A DNA stretch of 64,000 nt from Synechococcus sp. CBW1107 (GCF_015841355.1 NZ_CP064908.1:310001-374000); one strand, 5' to 3'. Shown: positions 46,279 to 56,506, counted from the first letter of the stretch. The notes: generated by a model from the sequence alone, not told the origin. Made by a program: numbers and translations.

Positions 46279-48537
46279 ATGAAGTTCACGGTCGCCCACC
46301 TGCTCGACCAGCTCCCAGCCGCCGACGCCCTGCCGGTGGCCAAGCTCGAGAAGGCACTGGGCCTGAGCCTCAAGCCGGACAAGTCCCAGCTGCGCATCGC
46401 CCTGGAGGGTCTGAGCCGGCTGGGGGTGCTGGTGGAAACCGAGGACGGCATCCAGCGGCGCCAGGACGACACCCTGATCGAGGCGCGCCTGCGCTGCTCC
46501 AGCAAGGGCTTCTGCTTCGCCCTGCGCGAGGACGGCGGTGAGGACATCTACATCCGCGATCACCAGCTCAACCATGCCTGGAACGGTGACCGGGTGCTGG
46601 TGCGCATCACCCGGGAGGGGGGCCGCCGCCGCTCGCCGGAGGGTGGCGTCCAGTGCATCCTCGAGCGCGCCACCACCCACCTGCTCGCCCAGGTGGAGCA
46701 GCAGGACGACCGGATCCTGGCCGTGCCCCTCGACGACCGGCTGCTGACCTCGGTGGAGCTGCCGGCCTCCGATGCCGGTTATCTGGACCCCGAGAAGCAG
46801 TCGGTGGTGGAGGTGCTGCTCGACCGCTATCCGGTGGCTCAGTTCCCGCCCCTGGGCCACGTGGAGCGGCGCCTGCCGATCAACGGCGGTGAGGAGGCCG
46901 ATCTGGATCTGCTGCTCACCAAGCACGGTCTGCGCCAGAGGGCGGCGGCTCCGCGCTCCAGCCTGAAGGCCCCCGTAGAGAAGGACCGCACCGACCTGAC
47001 AGCCCTGCCGACCCTGGTGCTGAGTGGCTGGAGTGGCGCCGACGCCCCGATCCTGCCCGCCATCTCCCTGGAGGACGGCGATGAGGGCCCGCGCCTGTGG
47101 ATCCATGTGCCGGCCGTGGCGGAACGCTTCACCCCCGGTGGCAGCCTCGATCTCTGGTTGCGGGAGCAGGGGGAGTCGATCTGTCTGGGTCGTCGCTGGC
47201 TGCCCCTGCTCAGCCAGGCCCTGAGCAGGGCCGCGGCCTTCAAGCCCGGGGAAACCCAGGCCGCCGTCTCGGTGGGGCTGCGCTGCAACCCGGAGGGTGA
47301 GCTGATCGACTACCGCTTTGCCCTCAGCAGCATCCAGCTGGACGCTGTTGTCGATGGCGGCGCTCTGCAGGCCCTGGCGGAGCGCAAGCCCAAGGCACGC
47401 ACCATCCCGGCGGCCCTCAAACCGATCAAGGATCAGCTGCCTCTGCTGGAGCGGCTGCTGGAGATCACGGCCCTGCTGAGGCAGCGCCGGCTGGAGCGCG
47501 GCTCCCTGGAACTGGATCTTCCCCGCCCCAGCCTCGACTCCCTCGCAGACCTCTGCGTCCCGGCTCCTGAGGAGCGCCGCCAGGGCTGGATGGTGCAGCT
47601 TCCCGAGCACCATCCCACCGCCCTGCTGCGGGAGCTGCTGATCCTCGCGAACCGTGCCCTCGGCGCCCATCTCTCCGCCCTGGGGCTGCCAGCCCTGTTT
47701 GCGGTGAACCCTCCGGCCGATGGCAGCGAGATCAATGAAGTGGCCAAGGCGGCCCTGGGGCTCGATATCCCGGTGGAGCTCAGCGACGACGGCAACGCCC
47801 CCGCCCCGGGCGACCTGGCGGCCACCTTTGCGGCCACCGACCGCAGCCGCGTGCTCCAGCGCCAGCTCAGCGAGGTGATCCCTCCGGTCCAGCTGAGCAC
47901 CAGCGCCGAGGCCCACGTGCTGGCCGCCGAACCGGCGGCTTACGCCCCCTGGTGCCTGCCCTCGCTTCACTACGCCGATCTCTGGAATCAGCAGCTGCTG
48001 GTTCTGCTGCTCACCGAGGGCAAGGACCGCCCCAGCGTTCGCCACAAGACCCGTGTCGACCTGGCGAGCGCCAGCTGCCACGGCACGATCGACTGGCCTC
48101 TGCTCACCCCCACCCAGCTCGCCGAACTGCATCAGGCACGCAGCGATTCGATGCTGCAGCGGCTGAGCGGCCGTGCCCGCTTCGCCGCCGAGGTGGAGGC
48201 CGACCTGCTGGCCATGGCCCAGGCCCGGGCCGCCGAACCCCTGGTGGGTCAGACCCTCACCGGTGTGATCAGCGGCGTGCAGAGCTACGGGTTCTTCGTG
48301 GAGATCCCCCCCTCCCAGGTGGAGGGACTGGTGCACGTCAGTTCCCTCAAGGACGACTGGTACGAATACCGCTCACGCCAGAACCGCCTGGTGGGCCGGA
48401 AGAACCGCCGCACCTACATGCTCGGGGATCAGGTGGAGGTGCAGATCCAGAACGTCGATGCCCTGCGCCATCAGATCGATCTGGCCGTGCTGCTGCCCGA
48501 GGGCGACGAGGAGAGCGGCGAAGACGGGGAGGACTGA
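46279..48537 (+). CDS. RNB-domain (RNase II/R family) protein with degenerate active site
   Basis: The 752-residue product has an N-terminal winged-helix/cold-shock region, a central RNB domain and a C-terminal S1 domain (TLTGVISGVQSYGFFVEIPP, near residues 660-735). The usual catalytic stretch with four aspartates (IDxxxxxDxDDA) is replaced by LVLSGWSGADAPILPA (about residue 254 on), and the SPIRRYADL arginines by LPSLHYADL. The fold continues normally with LWIHVPAVAERFTPGGSLDLW, so this looks like an RNA-binding pseudo-enzyme. It may have regulatory or RNA-chaperone function. Confidence 0.8.
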   Translation: MKFTVAHLLDQLPAADALPVAKLEKALGLSLKPDKSQLRIALEGLSRLGVLVETEDGIQRRQDDTLIEARLRCSSKGFCFALREDGGEDIYIRDHQLNHAWNGDRVLVRITREGGRRRSPEGGVQCILERATTHLLAQVEQQDDRILAVPLDDRLLTSVELPASDAGYLDPEKQSVVEVLLDRYPVAQFPPLGHVERRLPINGGEEADLDLLLTKHGLRQRAAAPRSSLKAPVEKDRTDLTALPTLVLSGWSGADAPILPAISLEDGDEGPRLWIHVPAVAERFTPGGSLDLWLREQGESICLGRRWLPLLSQALSRAAAFKPGETQAAVSVGLRCNPEGELIDYRFALSSIQLDAVVDGGALQALAERKPKARTIPAALKPIKDQLPLLERLLEITALLRQRRLERGSLELDLPRPSLDSLADLCVPAPEERRQGWMVQLPEHHPTALLRELLILANRALGAHLSALGLPALFAVNPPADGSEINEVAKAALGLDIPVELSDDGNAPAPGDLAATFAATDRSRVLQRQLSEVIPPVQLSTSAEAHVLAAEPAAYAPWCLPSLHYADLWNQQLLVLLLTEGKDRPSVRHKTRVDLASASCHGTIDWPLLTPTQLAELHQARSDSMLQRLSGRARFAAEVEADLLAMAQARAAEPLVGQTLTGVISGVQSYGFFVEIPPSQVEGLVHVSSLKDDWYEYRSRQNRLVGRKNRRTYMLGDQVEVQIQNVDALRHQIDLAVLLPEGDEESGEDGED

Positions 48538-48540
48538 GCG

Positions 48541-49164
48541 GTGGATCCGGTGGTTCTGGCGGTGACGGGTGCCTCCGCCATGCCGCTGGCGGAGCGGGGC
48601 CTGCAGTTGCTGCTGGAGGCCGGTGAAACGGTCGAGCTGGTGGCCAGCCGCGGTGCCCTCGGGGTCTGGCTGGCGGAGCAGGGGGTGCGCATTCCCGCCG
48701 AACCCGACCTCCAGACCCGCTTCTGGCGGGAGCGCACGGGCGTGACCACGGGCCACTTGCGCTGTCACCGCTGGAACGATCAGGCGGCGGCGATCGCCAG
48801 TGGCAGCTTTCGAACCCGCGGCATGGTGATCCTGCCGGCCAGCATGGGAACGGTGGGGCGGATCGCCAGTGGGGTGGCCCTCGATCTGGTGGAGCGGGTG
48901 GCCGATGTGCACCTCAAGGAAGGACGGCCCCTGGTGATCGCCCCCCGGGAAATGCCCTGGAGCCTGGTTCATCTGCGTAACCTGACAACCCTGGCGGAGG
49001 CGGGTGCGCGCATCGCCCCACCGATTCCGGCCTGGTATCACCGCCCCACCAGCCTGGAGGAGATGGTCGACTTTCTGGTGATCCGGGTGTTCGATGGCCT
49101 CGGCTATGACCTCGGCAGCCTGCGCCGCTGGGAGGGCCCGGTGGCCACCGCGGCCAGCCTCTGA
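48541..49164 (+). CDS. ubiX: UbiX family flavin prenyltransferase
   Basis: UbiX makes the prenylated FMN cofactor used by UbiD-type decarboxylases. The 207-residue product has a flavodoxin-like fold with VLAVTGASAMPLAERGL, FRTRGMVILPASMGTVGRIASG and the active-site region RPLVIAPREMPWSLVHLRNL. The length is typical. The GTG at 48541 is four bases after the RNB gene stop. The UbiD partner is not in the window. Confidence 0.9.
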   Translation: MDPVVLAVTGASAMPLAERGLQLLLEAGETVELVASRGALGVWLAEQGVRIPAEPDLQTRFWRERTGVTTGHLRCHRWNDQAAAIASGSFRTRGMVILPASMGTVGRIASGVALDLVERVADVHLKEGRPLVIAPREMPWSLVHLRNLTTLAEAGARIAPPIPAWYHRPTSLEEMVDFLVIRVFDGLGYDLGSLRRWEGPVATAASL

Positions 49165-49201
49165 GCCCCGCCCGCCGGTCTCTCCCGGACTGATCCCCTC
49201 C

Positions 49202-49714
49202 GTGCTGCAACGCCTCCTGCTCCTGCCTCTGCTGGCCCCGCTGCTGGCCGTGCTGCTGGTGGCGGCCCTGAACCCCACCCCCGCCAGTCGTCTGCGGCTG
49301 CTGATCTGGACCTCCCCGGCCCTGCCGATCGGGGTCTGGATGGCGCTGGCGGCCAGCGGCGGGGCCGCTCTCAGCGCCGGCCTCACGGCCCTGGCCCTGC
49401 AGCAACCGGGGGATCTGCCCCTGCGGCGGCGATCGGTCCAGGCGACCGGAGGCGGCGACCGGCGCGAGCCTGAACCCTGGGATGACAGGCCCGAGCGGGG
49501 TGACGGGCCTGCTCAGCAGCAACCGACCTCGTGGTACGCCGGACCCGAGCGCTCCCCCCAGGACCCACCTCCCACCCTCTCGGTGCCCTTCCGGATCCTG
49601 CGCACGGGCCGTGGTGGAGCACCGGCCTCAGCCCCCGCAGGGGCCACCGCAACGGCCACCCCAGCCCAGGGCGACGCCAAGGGCTGGGAGACACCCCCCA
49701 GCGACGACTGGTGA
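49202..49714 (+). CDS. Small membrane protein, LapA-like, with disordered tail
   Basis: The 170-residue product from GTG 49202 has two hydrophobic helices (LLLLPLLAPLLAVLLVAALN and PIGVWMALAASGGAALSAGL), separated by a short loop as in LapA-domain proteins. A polar Pro/Gly-rich tail of about 100 residues follows. It could shape membrane or envelope assembly. The function is inferred from topology alone. Confidence 0.6.
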   Translation: MLQRLLLLPLLAPLLAVLLVAALNPTPASRLRLLIWTSPALPIGVWMALAASGGAALSAGLTALALQQPGDLPLRRRSVQATGGGDRREPEPWDDRPERGDGPAQQQPTSWYAGPERSPQDPPPTLSVPFRILRTGRGGAPASAPAGATATATPAQGDAKGWETPPSDDW

Positions 49715-49789
49715 TGCGGAGTCCCTGGCAGCCCAGCGGCCGGGGATGCCTAAAGTCGGGAGCAGTGTTTCGAGCTGAGGCTCCAGCCT

Positions 49790-50200
49790 GTGAGCGACTC
49801 CGCCAGCCCCGCGCCGAATCCCGCCAAGGTCAAGCCACCGGCTCCGGAGGACAAGCCCTTCGCCGAATTCATCCCTCAGCTGTTTCTGCCGGCTCTGCTC
49901 AAAGCCATCGAGGCCTTCGGGGGGGCCGCCCCGCAGCTGAGCTTCGAGCAGGGGCCGATGCCGGTGGTGGCCAGCCCCTGCTGGCAGGTGATCGGAACCT
50001 TCCCCGGGGGCCGACGCTTCTGGCTCTGTTTCACCGAGCCGACCATCAGCTCCGCCAAGACCATCACCCTGGCGGAGGGGGGCAGTGAACCCAGCCTGCT
50101 GGAGTCGTTTCTGATCGACGAGAAAAAAACGACCCTGGCCCTGCTGATCTCGAGGGTGGTCTCCAGGCTCAACAGCCAGAAGTGGCTGGGCCCCAACTGA
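49790..50200 (+). CDS. DUF2996 family protein
   Basis: The 136-residue product has a polar N-terminus and then the conserved block FIPQLFLPALLKAIEAFGG, VASPCWQVIGTFPGGRRFWLCF, KTITLAEGG and ESFLIDEKKTTLALLISRVV. This is the cyanobacterial and plastid DUF2996 family, with no established function. The start is a GTG. It precedes acsF by about 120 bases. Confidence 0.82.
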   Translation: MSDSASPAPNPAKVKPPAPEDKPFAEFIPQLFLPALLKAIEAFGGAAPQLSFEQGPMPVVASPCWQVIGTFPGGRRFWLCFTEPTISSAKTITLAEGGSEPSLLESFLIDEKKTTLALLISRVVSRLNSQKWLGPN

Positions 50201-50323
50201 GCGGCCAGCCCCGGCTGAGCGGCGGTTCCAACCGCAACGACCTGTCCGCGGACGCTTCACATCCAGGCCGGGTAGGCGGAAAGCCCACCTACGATGGTCG
50301 GAACACTCCACTGTTCTGCCCGC

Positions 50324-51415
50324 ATGGTGCCCCCCGTCGCTGCGCCCACCGCTACCCGTGGCACCAACGCCGCTGAAGCCAAGGCCTTCAAGGAGCCGGT
50401 GAAGGACACGATCCTCACACCGCGTTTCTACACCACGGATTTCGAGGCGATGGCCGCCATGGATCTGCGGCCCAACGAGCAGGAGCTCGAAGCGATCTGC
50501 GAGGAGTTCCGCAAGGACTACAACCGCCACCACTTCGTGCGCAACGAGGAATTCGAGGGTGCTGCGGACAAGCTTGATCCCGAAACCCGCAAGGTGTTCG
50601 TGGAGTTTCTGGAGCAGAGCTGCACCTCGGAGTTTTCGGGCTTCCTTCTGTACAAGGAACTGAGCCGCCGCATCAAGGAGAAGAATCCGCTGCTGGCCGA
50701 GTGCTTTGCCCACATGGCCCGGGATGAGGCCCGCCATGCCGGCTTCCTGAACAAGGCCATGGGTGATTTCGGCCTGCAACTGGATCTGGGCTTCCTCACC
50801 GCCAACAAGGCCTACACCTTCTTCAAGCCGAAGTTCATCTTTTACGCCACCTATCTTTCCGAGAAGATCGGCTACTGGCGTTACATCGCCATCTACCGTC
50901 ACCTGGAGAAGCATCCAGAGAGCAAGATCTTCCCGATCTTCAACTTCTTCGAGAACTGGTGCCAGGACGAGAACCGCCACGGGGACTTCTTCGATGCCCT
51001 CATGAAGGCCCAGCCCGACACCGTCCGGGGTCTGCAGGCCCGGCTGTGGTGCCGCTTCTTCCTGCTGGCGGTGTTCGCCACCATGTACGTGCGCGACGTG
51101 GCCCGCAAGGAGTTCTACGAGGCACTCGGCCTGGATGCCCGTGAGTACGACAAGATGGTGATCGCCAAGACCAACGAAACCTCGGCCCGCGTGTTCCCGG
51201 TGGTGCTCAATGTGGATCATCCCAAGTTCTACACGCGTCTGGAGCGCATCGTCACCAACAATGCCGCCCTCAGTGACGCCGAGGCCAGCGGCGGCCCTGC
51301 CCCGATCAAGGCTCTGCGCAAGCTTCCCTACTGGATGGCCAATGGTCTGGAGATGGCCAAGCTGTTCCTGATGGCACCGATCCGCAGCGAGGAGTTCCAG
51401 CCGGCCGTGCGTTGA
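50324..51415 (+). CDS. acsF: Mg-protoporphyrin IX monomethyl ester oxidative cyclase
   Basis: AcsF (ChlE) is the diiron, oxygen-dependent enzyme that forms ring E of chlorophyll. The 363-residue product has two diiron ExxH motifs: [10 protein letters not shown] near residue 133 and [11 protein letters not shown] near residue 215. The conserved [14 protein letters not shown] begins near residue 35. It acts at the thylakoid membrane. The length is normal. An inverted repeat-like GTAGG...CCTAC lies about 40 bases upstream of the ATG. Confidence 0.95.
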   Translation: MVPPVAAPTATRGTNAAEAKAFKEPVKDTILTPRFYTTDFEAMAAMDLRPNEQELEAICEEFRKDYNRHHFVRNEEFEGAADKLDPETRKVFVEFLEQSCTSEFSGFLLYKELSRRIKEKNPLLAECFAHMARDEARHAGFLNKAMGDFGLQLDLGFLTANKAYTFFKPKFIFYATYLSEKIGYWRYIAIYRHLEKHPESKIFPIFNFFENWCQDENRHGDFFDALMKAQPDTVRGLQARLWCRFFLLAVFATMYVRDVARKEFYEALGLDAREYDKMVIAKTNETSARVFPVVLNVDHPKFYTRLERIVTNNAALSDAEASGGPAPIKALRKLPYWMANGLEMAKLFLMAPIRSEEFQPAVR

Positions 51416-51455
51416 GGATCGGTCTGGCTAGCCTGACGGTCCTCTCTGAATCGTC

Positions 51456-52889
51456 TTGCTCGCCACTCCCACCCCTTCACTCACGGGCGACAGCCTCGAC
51501 CAACGCTGGCGTGAGCGGCTCGAAGCCGTGCTGGCTGCAGGCACCGCAGCCGGCGCCAGCCTGGTGGAGGTGTTCCTGGAGAGCACCGACCACATCGGTC
51601 TGCTGGCAGAGCAGGAGCGGATCACCAACGTCAGTCCGGCCTTCGGCCGTGGGGCTGGCCTGCGGGTCTTCCTGGGCGAGCGGGATGGCTTCGTGTCCAC
51701 CAACGATCTGAGCGAGGCCGGCCTGCTGCAGGCCCTGGATCAGGCTCTGGGAATGCTGGGCCTCACGCGCAGCACCCTCGGCGCCCACGGCTTCGCCGGC
51801 CTGGCTTTCCTGCATGACCACGGGGCCAGCAAGGAGAGCTGGTTGCAGCGCTGCCCCGGCCTGGATGAGTCCACCGCCCGGCTGCTGGAGGCCACGGCCC
51901 TGCTCAATCGCCACGGGGATCACCTCCAGGCACGTCGCGGCAGCTATGCCCGCGACTGGCAGGAGGTGCTGGTGGCCGCCAGTGACGGCACCTTCGCCCG
52001 CGACATCCGGCTGCACCAGTCGGTGGGCATCAACGCCCTGGCCTCCGACGGCGACCACCGCGCCAGCCTGGGACGCCGCTACGGCAGCTCCGGCCGACCG
52101 GATGATCTGCGCCAGTGGGATGCGGAGGCCTCGGCGATCGATCTCTGCGGCAGCGCCCGCGCGATGCTCTACGCCGACTACGTGGAGGCAGGCAACTATC
52201 CCGTGGTGCTGGCCAATCGCTTCGGCGGGGTGATTTTCCATGAAGCCTGCGGGCACCTGCTGGAAACCACCCAGGTGGAGCGCGGCACCACTCCCTTCGC
52301 CGAGAAGGTGGGTGAAAGGATCGCCCATGAGGCCGTCACGGCCGTGGATGAAGGCCTCAGCGATGGCGCCTTCGGCAGTCTGTCGATGGACGACGAGGGG
52401 ATGGAACCCCAGCGCACGGTGCTGATCGAGAACGGTGTGCTGCAGCGCTTCATCTCCGACCGCGCCGGGGAACTGCGCACCGGCCACGCCCGCACGGGAA
52501 GCGGCCGCCGCCAGAGCCATGCCTTCGCCGCGGCCAGCCGCATGCGCAACACCTTCATCGCCGCAGGTCCCCACACCCCCGAGCAGCTGATCGGCTCGGT
52601 GGACCGGGGCCTGTACTGCAAGTCGATGGGGGGCGGCAGTGTGGGACCCACCGGCCAGTTCAACTTCGCCGTGGAAGAGGGTTACCTGATCGAGGACGGC
52701 CAGCTCACCAAACCCGTGAAAGGGGCCACGCTGATCGGCGAGGCCAGGGAGGTGATGCCGCGCATCTCGATGTGCGCGAATGATCTGGAGCTGGCCGCCG
52801 GCTTCTGCGGCTCGGTGAGCGGCAGCATCTTCGTGACCGTGGGCCAGCCCCACATCAAGGTCGACACCATCACCGTGGGGGGCCGCTGA
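51456..52889 (+). CDS. tldD: TldD metalloprotease subunit
   Basis: TldD forms a heterodimeric zinc protease with TldE, which works on small peptides such as microcin or CcdA in other bacteria. The 477-residue product has the zinc motif HEACGH near residue 261, followed by [14 protein letters not shown] at 51456 starts the frame. The tldE gene follows two bases after its stop. Confidence 0.92.
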   Translation: MLATPTPSLTGDSLDQRWRERLEAVLAAGTAAGASLVEVFLESTDHIGLLAEQERITNVSPAFGRGAGLRVFLGERDGFVSTNDLSEAGLLQALDQALGMLGLTRSTLGAHGFAGLAFLHDHGASKESWLQRCPGLDESTARLLEATALLNRHGDHLQARRGSYARDWQEVLVAASDGTFARDIRLHQSVGINALASDGDHRASLGRRYGSSGRPDDLRQWDAEASAIDLCGSARAMLYADYVEAGNYPVVLANRFGGVIFHEACGHLLETTQVERGTTPFAEKVGERIAHEAVTAVDEGLSDGAFGSLSMDDEGMEPQRTVLIENGVLQRFISDRAGELRTGHARTGSGRRQSHAFAAASRMRNTFIAAGPHTPEQLIGSVDRGLYCKSMGGGSVGPTGQFNFAVEEGYLIEDGQLTKPVKGATLIGEAREVMPRISMCANDLELAAGFCGSVSGSIFVTVGQPHIKVDTITVGGR

Positions 52890-52891
52890 TC

Positions 52892-54265
52892 ATGGCCAGC
52901 TCCACAAGCCTCCACGCCAGCGATCTGGCCGAGCAGCTGCAGACCCTGGCCACGGAGCTGGGGGTGGCCCGCTGGGACCTGGGCGCCGCCTGCAGCACCG
53001 ACACCTCGGTGCAGGTGGACCGCGGGGACGCCAAGCAGCTCAAGGGCGCCCAGCGCAGCTCGATCACGGTGCGGGCCTGGAACGCCGATGGGCTGGTGGG
53101 CATCACCAGCACCTCCGACCTCTCGCCTGCGGGCCTGGCCCGCGCCCTGGCCGGTGCCCGGGATGCCAGTGCCTACGGCAACCCCGATGACACCCCCGGC
53201 TTCTCCCCCCTGGCCACCGCGCCCCTGGCCCAGCTGGAGCAGCCCCTGAGTGAACCCCGGGCCATCCTCGAGCTGCTGGAGACCCTCAAGCAGGCCGAAG
53301 CGGAGCTGCTGAGCCGCCATCCGGCGATCAGCACCGTTCCCTACAACGGATTGGCCCAGCGCAGCAGCCAGCGGATCTACCTCAACAGTGAGGGGGCCTG
53401 CCGCGAGCAGCAGCTGAGCACCGCCAGCCTCTACCTCTACGCCCGCGCCGAGGAAACCGGCCGCAAGCCCCGCAGCAGCGGGGCCGTGCGCCTGGCCTAT
53501 GGCGCCGGGGAGCTGGATGTGGCCGGCTGCATCGAGGAGGCGGCCGAGCGCACGATCCAGCATCTCGACTACGCCCCGATCGCCACCGGCCGCTACACCT
53601 GCGTGTTCAGCCCGGAGGCCTTCCTTGATCTGATCGGCGCCTTCAGCAGCCTGTTCAATGCCCGGGCCGTGCTCGATGGCGTGAGCCTCAGCCAGCGCGA
53701 GTCGCTTGGCAGCCAGCTGGCGGTGCCGTTCCTCTCGATCCACGACAACGGGCTGCACCCGGGCAACATCGGTGCCGCCAGCTTCGACGGCGAGGGCACA
53801 CCCGTGGCGCGCCTGCCGCTCGTGGAGGGCGGAGTGCTGCGCCACTTCCTGCACTCGGAAGCCACGGCCCGCGCCTTCGGCGTGGCCCCCACCGGCCACG
53901 CCGGCCTGGGCGCCAAGGTATCGGTGGGGCCCCACTGGTTCGAGATCGGTCCGGCCGGCAGCTCCGATGAGCAGACCGGCGCCCGGGGCCTCGATCGTTT
54001 CAGTCAGGATGGGATCGTCTGGATCGATTCGCTCTCCGCGCTCCATGCGGGCGTGAAGGCAAGCCAGGGCTCGTTCTCCCTGCCCTTCGACGGCTGGTTG
54101 ATCCAGGGCGGTGAAGCCCGCTCGATCGAAGCCGCCACCGTCGCCGGCGACATCCGCCAGGTGCTGAAGAGCCTGGTGGGCTTCGAGGGTGAGGCCAAGG
54201 TCACCCCCGATGGCGTCTGCCCGCTGGTGTGGGTCGAGGGGCTCTCGATCACCGGCGACGCCTGA
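52892..54265 (+). CDS. tldE: TldE (PmbA) protease partner subunit
   Basis: The 457-residue TldD homologue lacks the HExxxH zinc motif, as TldE/PmbA does. It has the typical NADGLVGITSTSDLS near the N-terminus and FLSIHDNGLHPGNIGAASFDGEG. It partners TldD. The ATG at 52892 is two bases after the tldD stop, so they are co-translated. Confidence 0.9.
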   Translation: MASSTSLHASDLAEQLQTLATELGVARWDLGAACSTDTSVQVDRGDAKQLKGAQRSSITVRAWNADGLVGITSTSDLSPAGLARALAGARDASAYGNPDDTPGFSPLATAPLAQLEQPLSEPRAILELLETLKQAEAELLSRHPAISTVPYNGLAQRSSQRIYLNSEGACREQQLSTASLYLYARAEETGRKPRSSGAVRLAYGAGELDVAGCIEEAAERTIQHLDYAPIATGRYTCVFSPEAFLDLIGAFSSLFNARAVLDGVSLSQRESLGSQLAVPFLSIHDNGLHPGNIGAASFDGEGTPVARLPLVEGGVLRHFLHSEATARAFGVAPTGHAGLGAKVSVGPHWFEIGPAGSSDEQTGARGLDRFSQDGIVWIDSLSALHAGVKASQGSFSLPFDGWLIQGGEARSIEAATVAGDIRQVLKSLVGFEGEAKVTPDGVCPLVWVEGLSITGDA

Positions 54266-54289
54266 GGCGGACACCCAGCGGAGCCGGCG

Positions 54290-55318
54290 ATGAAGATCCT
54301 GTTCTGGGGCACCCCGGCCTACGCGGTGCCCAGTCTCGAGGCGCTGGTGGCGGCGGGCCATGAACTGGTGGGGGTGGTGAGCCAGCCTGACCGCCGCCGG
54401 GGGCGCGGCGCGGCCCTGATGCCCTCGGCGGTGAAGGCCCGGGCCCTGGAGCTGGGGGTGCCGGTGTTCACGCCGGAACGGATCCGGCGGGAACCGGAGC
54501 TGCAGGCGGAGCTGGCGGCACTGGGCGCGGACGTCTCGGTGGTGGTGGCCTTCGGGCAGCTGCTGCCGAAGGAGGTGCTGGCCCAGCCGCCCCTGGGCTG
54601 CTGGAACGGCCATGGCTCACTGCTGCCCCGCTGGCGCGGGGCTGCCCCGATCCAGTGGTGCCTGATCGAAGGCGACGCCGAGACCGGCGTGGGGATCATG
54701 GCAATGGAGGAGGGCCTCGACACGGGCCCGGTGCTGCTGGAGCGGCGCCTCGCGATTGGCTTGCTGGAGACCGCGGCCCAGCTGGGCGAACGCCTGAGCC
54801 GGCTCACCGCCGAGCTGCTGGTGGAGGCGATGCCCCTGATCGCCGCGGCGGGCCCCGGCCCTGAAGCCGACCGCTGGCGGCGGCTTGGCCTGCATCCCCA
54901 GCCACAGGAGGGCCTCACCCATGCCCGCCTGCTGCAGAAGGACGACTACGCGATCCGCTGGAACACCCCGGCCCTGGCCATCCACCGGCGGGTGATGGGA
55001 CTGCATCCCGGCGCGCACACCACCTGGCGAGGCAAGCGGCTCAAGCTGCTGGCCACCGAACCCCTGGTGCGGCGGCTGGCCGATCAGCTCAGTCCCGAGG
55101 GGGCCGCCCTGGCACAGCGCTGGGGGCAGCCTGCCGACCCGGCAGGGCCGGTGGGTGGCACGGTGCTGGAGGCCGCGGAAGGCGTCGGTCTTGTGGTGGC
55201 CACAGGGGGTTGCCCGCTGCTGCTCCGCGAGGCGCAACTGGAGGGCAAGCGCGCCATGTCCGGAGACGCTCTGATGCAGCAACTGGGTGCCCGGGCTGGG
55301 GATCGCCTGGGCTGCTGA
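54290..55318 (+). CDS. fmt: Methionyl-tRNA formyltransferase
   Basis: Fmt formylates initiator Met-tRNA with 10-formyltetrahydrofolate. The 342-residue product has FWGTPAYAVPSLEALV at the start, GQLLPKEVL, the catalytic NGHGSLLPRWRGAAPIQW near residue 105 and MAMEEGLDTGPVLL. The C-terminal OB-fold domain is present. The length is slightly longer than the E. coli enzyme. It lies 24 bases after tldE. Confidence 0.94.
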   Translation: MKILFWGTPAYAVPSLEALVAAGHELVGVVSQPDRRRGRGAALMPSAVKARALELGVPVFTPERIRREPELQAELAALGADVSVVVAFGQLLPKEVLAQPPLGCWNGHGSLLPRWRGAAPIQWCLIEGDAETGVGIMAMEEGLDTGPVLLERRLAIGLLETAAQLGERLSRLTAELLVEAMPLIAAAGPGPEADRWRRLGLHPQPQEGLTHARLLQKDDYAIRWNTPALAIHRRVMGLHPGAHTTWRGKRLKLLATEPLVRRLADQLSPEGAALAQRWGQPADPAGPVGGTVLEAAEGVGLVVATGGCPLLLREAQLEGKRAMSGDALMQQLGARAGDRLGC

Positions 55319-55427
55319 GGGGGCCACCACGGCCCGAGGCTCAGCGAGGGCGTGAGTCGTCGTCGACCACTCCGGCTGTCGGTTTCGGCAGCGCTCAATG
55401 GCCATCGGGAGGACAAGTCCCGGTTGC

Positions 55428-56342
55428 TCAATCCGGCTCGTTCAGCAAGTCCTGCTTGGCCTGCTCCAGCCTGACCCGCGTCTCATCGCTCACTACTGGA
55501 TAGCTGAGGTCAAGGGAGTCCAGGGTCTCGATGATGGCGGCCGCCACCACGATACGAGTGAACCACTTGTTATCGGCTGGCACCACATACCAGGGGCATG
55601 CTTTGGTTGCAGTATTTTGAATGGTGTCTTCGTAGGCTTTCATGTAGTCGCCCCAGAAGGCACGCTCCTTGATGTCATTAGCCGAAAACTTCCAGTTCTT
55701 CTCAGGATTTTCAAGGCGTTCCAGGAATCGTTTCTTCTGCTCCTTCCTGGAGACGTGCAGAAAGAACTTTCTGATCACCACGCCATTGTTGGTGAGGTAT
55801 TGCTCGTAGTGACGAATGTCACGGAAGCGATCTTTCCAGATTCCCTTGCCCATCAGTTGCTCGGGCAGGGTCTGCTTGTGCAGAAACTCAGGATGCACCC
55901 GCACAACAAGGGTCTCCTCGTAGTAGCTGCGGTTGAAGATACCGATCCGGCCGCGCTCAGGCAGGGCGATGTTGCAACGCCAGAGGAAGTCATGATCAAG
56001 GGCCACGGCTGAAGGTCCCTTGAAGCTGGTCACCTGGCAACCCTGGGGGTTGACCCCGCTCATCACATGTTTGATGGTGCCGTCCTTGCCGGCGGCATCC
56101 ATGGCCTGGAAGATCAGCAACAGGGCCCAGCGGTCCTGGGCATAGAGAAGATCCTGAAATCCGGCCAGCAGTTCCACGCCAAGGGCCAGGGCCTCCTTGG
56201 CTCGTGGTTTGTCTTCCTGGCCGAAATCGAGCGTATTGCCAGGATCAACATCCTTGAGCCGGAAGGATTCTCCGTCTTCAATGCGGAAGGGCTTGGCAAA
56301 CTCCTTGGCGCGCTTGATCAGCTCCTTTTGGCTTTTATCCAT
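55428..56342 (-). CDS. ppk2: Polyphosphate kinase 2 (PPK2 family)
   Basis: PPK2 transfers phosphate between polyphosphate and nucleotides. The 304-residue product has Walker A MDAAGKDG (residues 81-88), Walker B-like FNRSYYEE (136-143), and the family-specific FLHVSRKEQKKRFLERLENP. The pattern is nearest to class III enzymes, which make ATP from AMP or ADP, but class I cannot be excluded. The DNA is visibly less GC-rich than its neighbours (many AA and TT codons), which suggests transfer or weaker constraint. Confidence 0.85.
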   Translation of the reverse strand: MDKSQKELIKRAKEFAKPFRIEDGESFRLKDVDPGNTLDFGQEDKPRAKEALALGVELLAGFQDLLYAQDRWALLLIFQAMDAAGKDGTIKHVMSGVNPQGCQVTSFKGPSAVALDHDFLWRCNIALPERGRIGIFNRSYYEETLVVRVHPEFLHKQTLPEQLMGKGIWKDRFRDIRHYEQYLTNNGVVIRKFFLHVSRKEQKKRFLERLENPEKNWKFSANDIKERAFWGDYMKAYEDTIQNTATKACPWYVVPADNKWFTRIVVAAAIIETLDSLDLSYPVVSDETRVRLEQAKQDLLNEPD

Positions 56343-56506
56343 GAGCCATGAATGCCAGCTTTCTCATTTTTCAATCTATTGGTGATATGGCACGACATCG
56401 ATGAAGCGGTCACAAAAGTTCTGCTCACTTTCTGGCTCGATCTCCATCGCCAGATGTCTCTGGCTCTTCCACTGTCACCGGCGCCGTTCCATCTCCGTCC
56501 TGATGG
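56343..56506 (-). promoter_or_regulatory. Upstream region of ppk2
   Basis: This 164-base region between ppk2 and the SulP gene is A+T-rich on the ppk2 side (AATAGATTGAAAAATGAG about 30 bases before the ATG). It probably contains the ppk2 promoter. I can see no certain -35/-10 pair. Confidence 0.35.

Noticed and set aside
46237-48336. A 699-codon open frame on the minus strand opposite the RNB gene
   Set aside because: No motif or domain is visible and the RNB/S1 protein on the other strand is clear; the frame is a by-product of codon bias.
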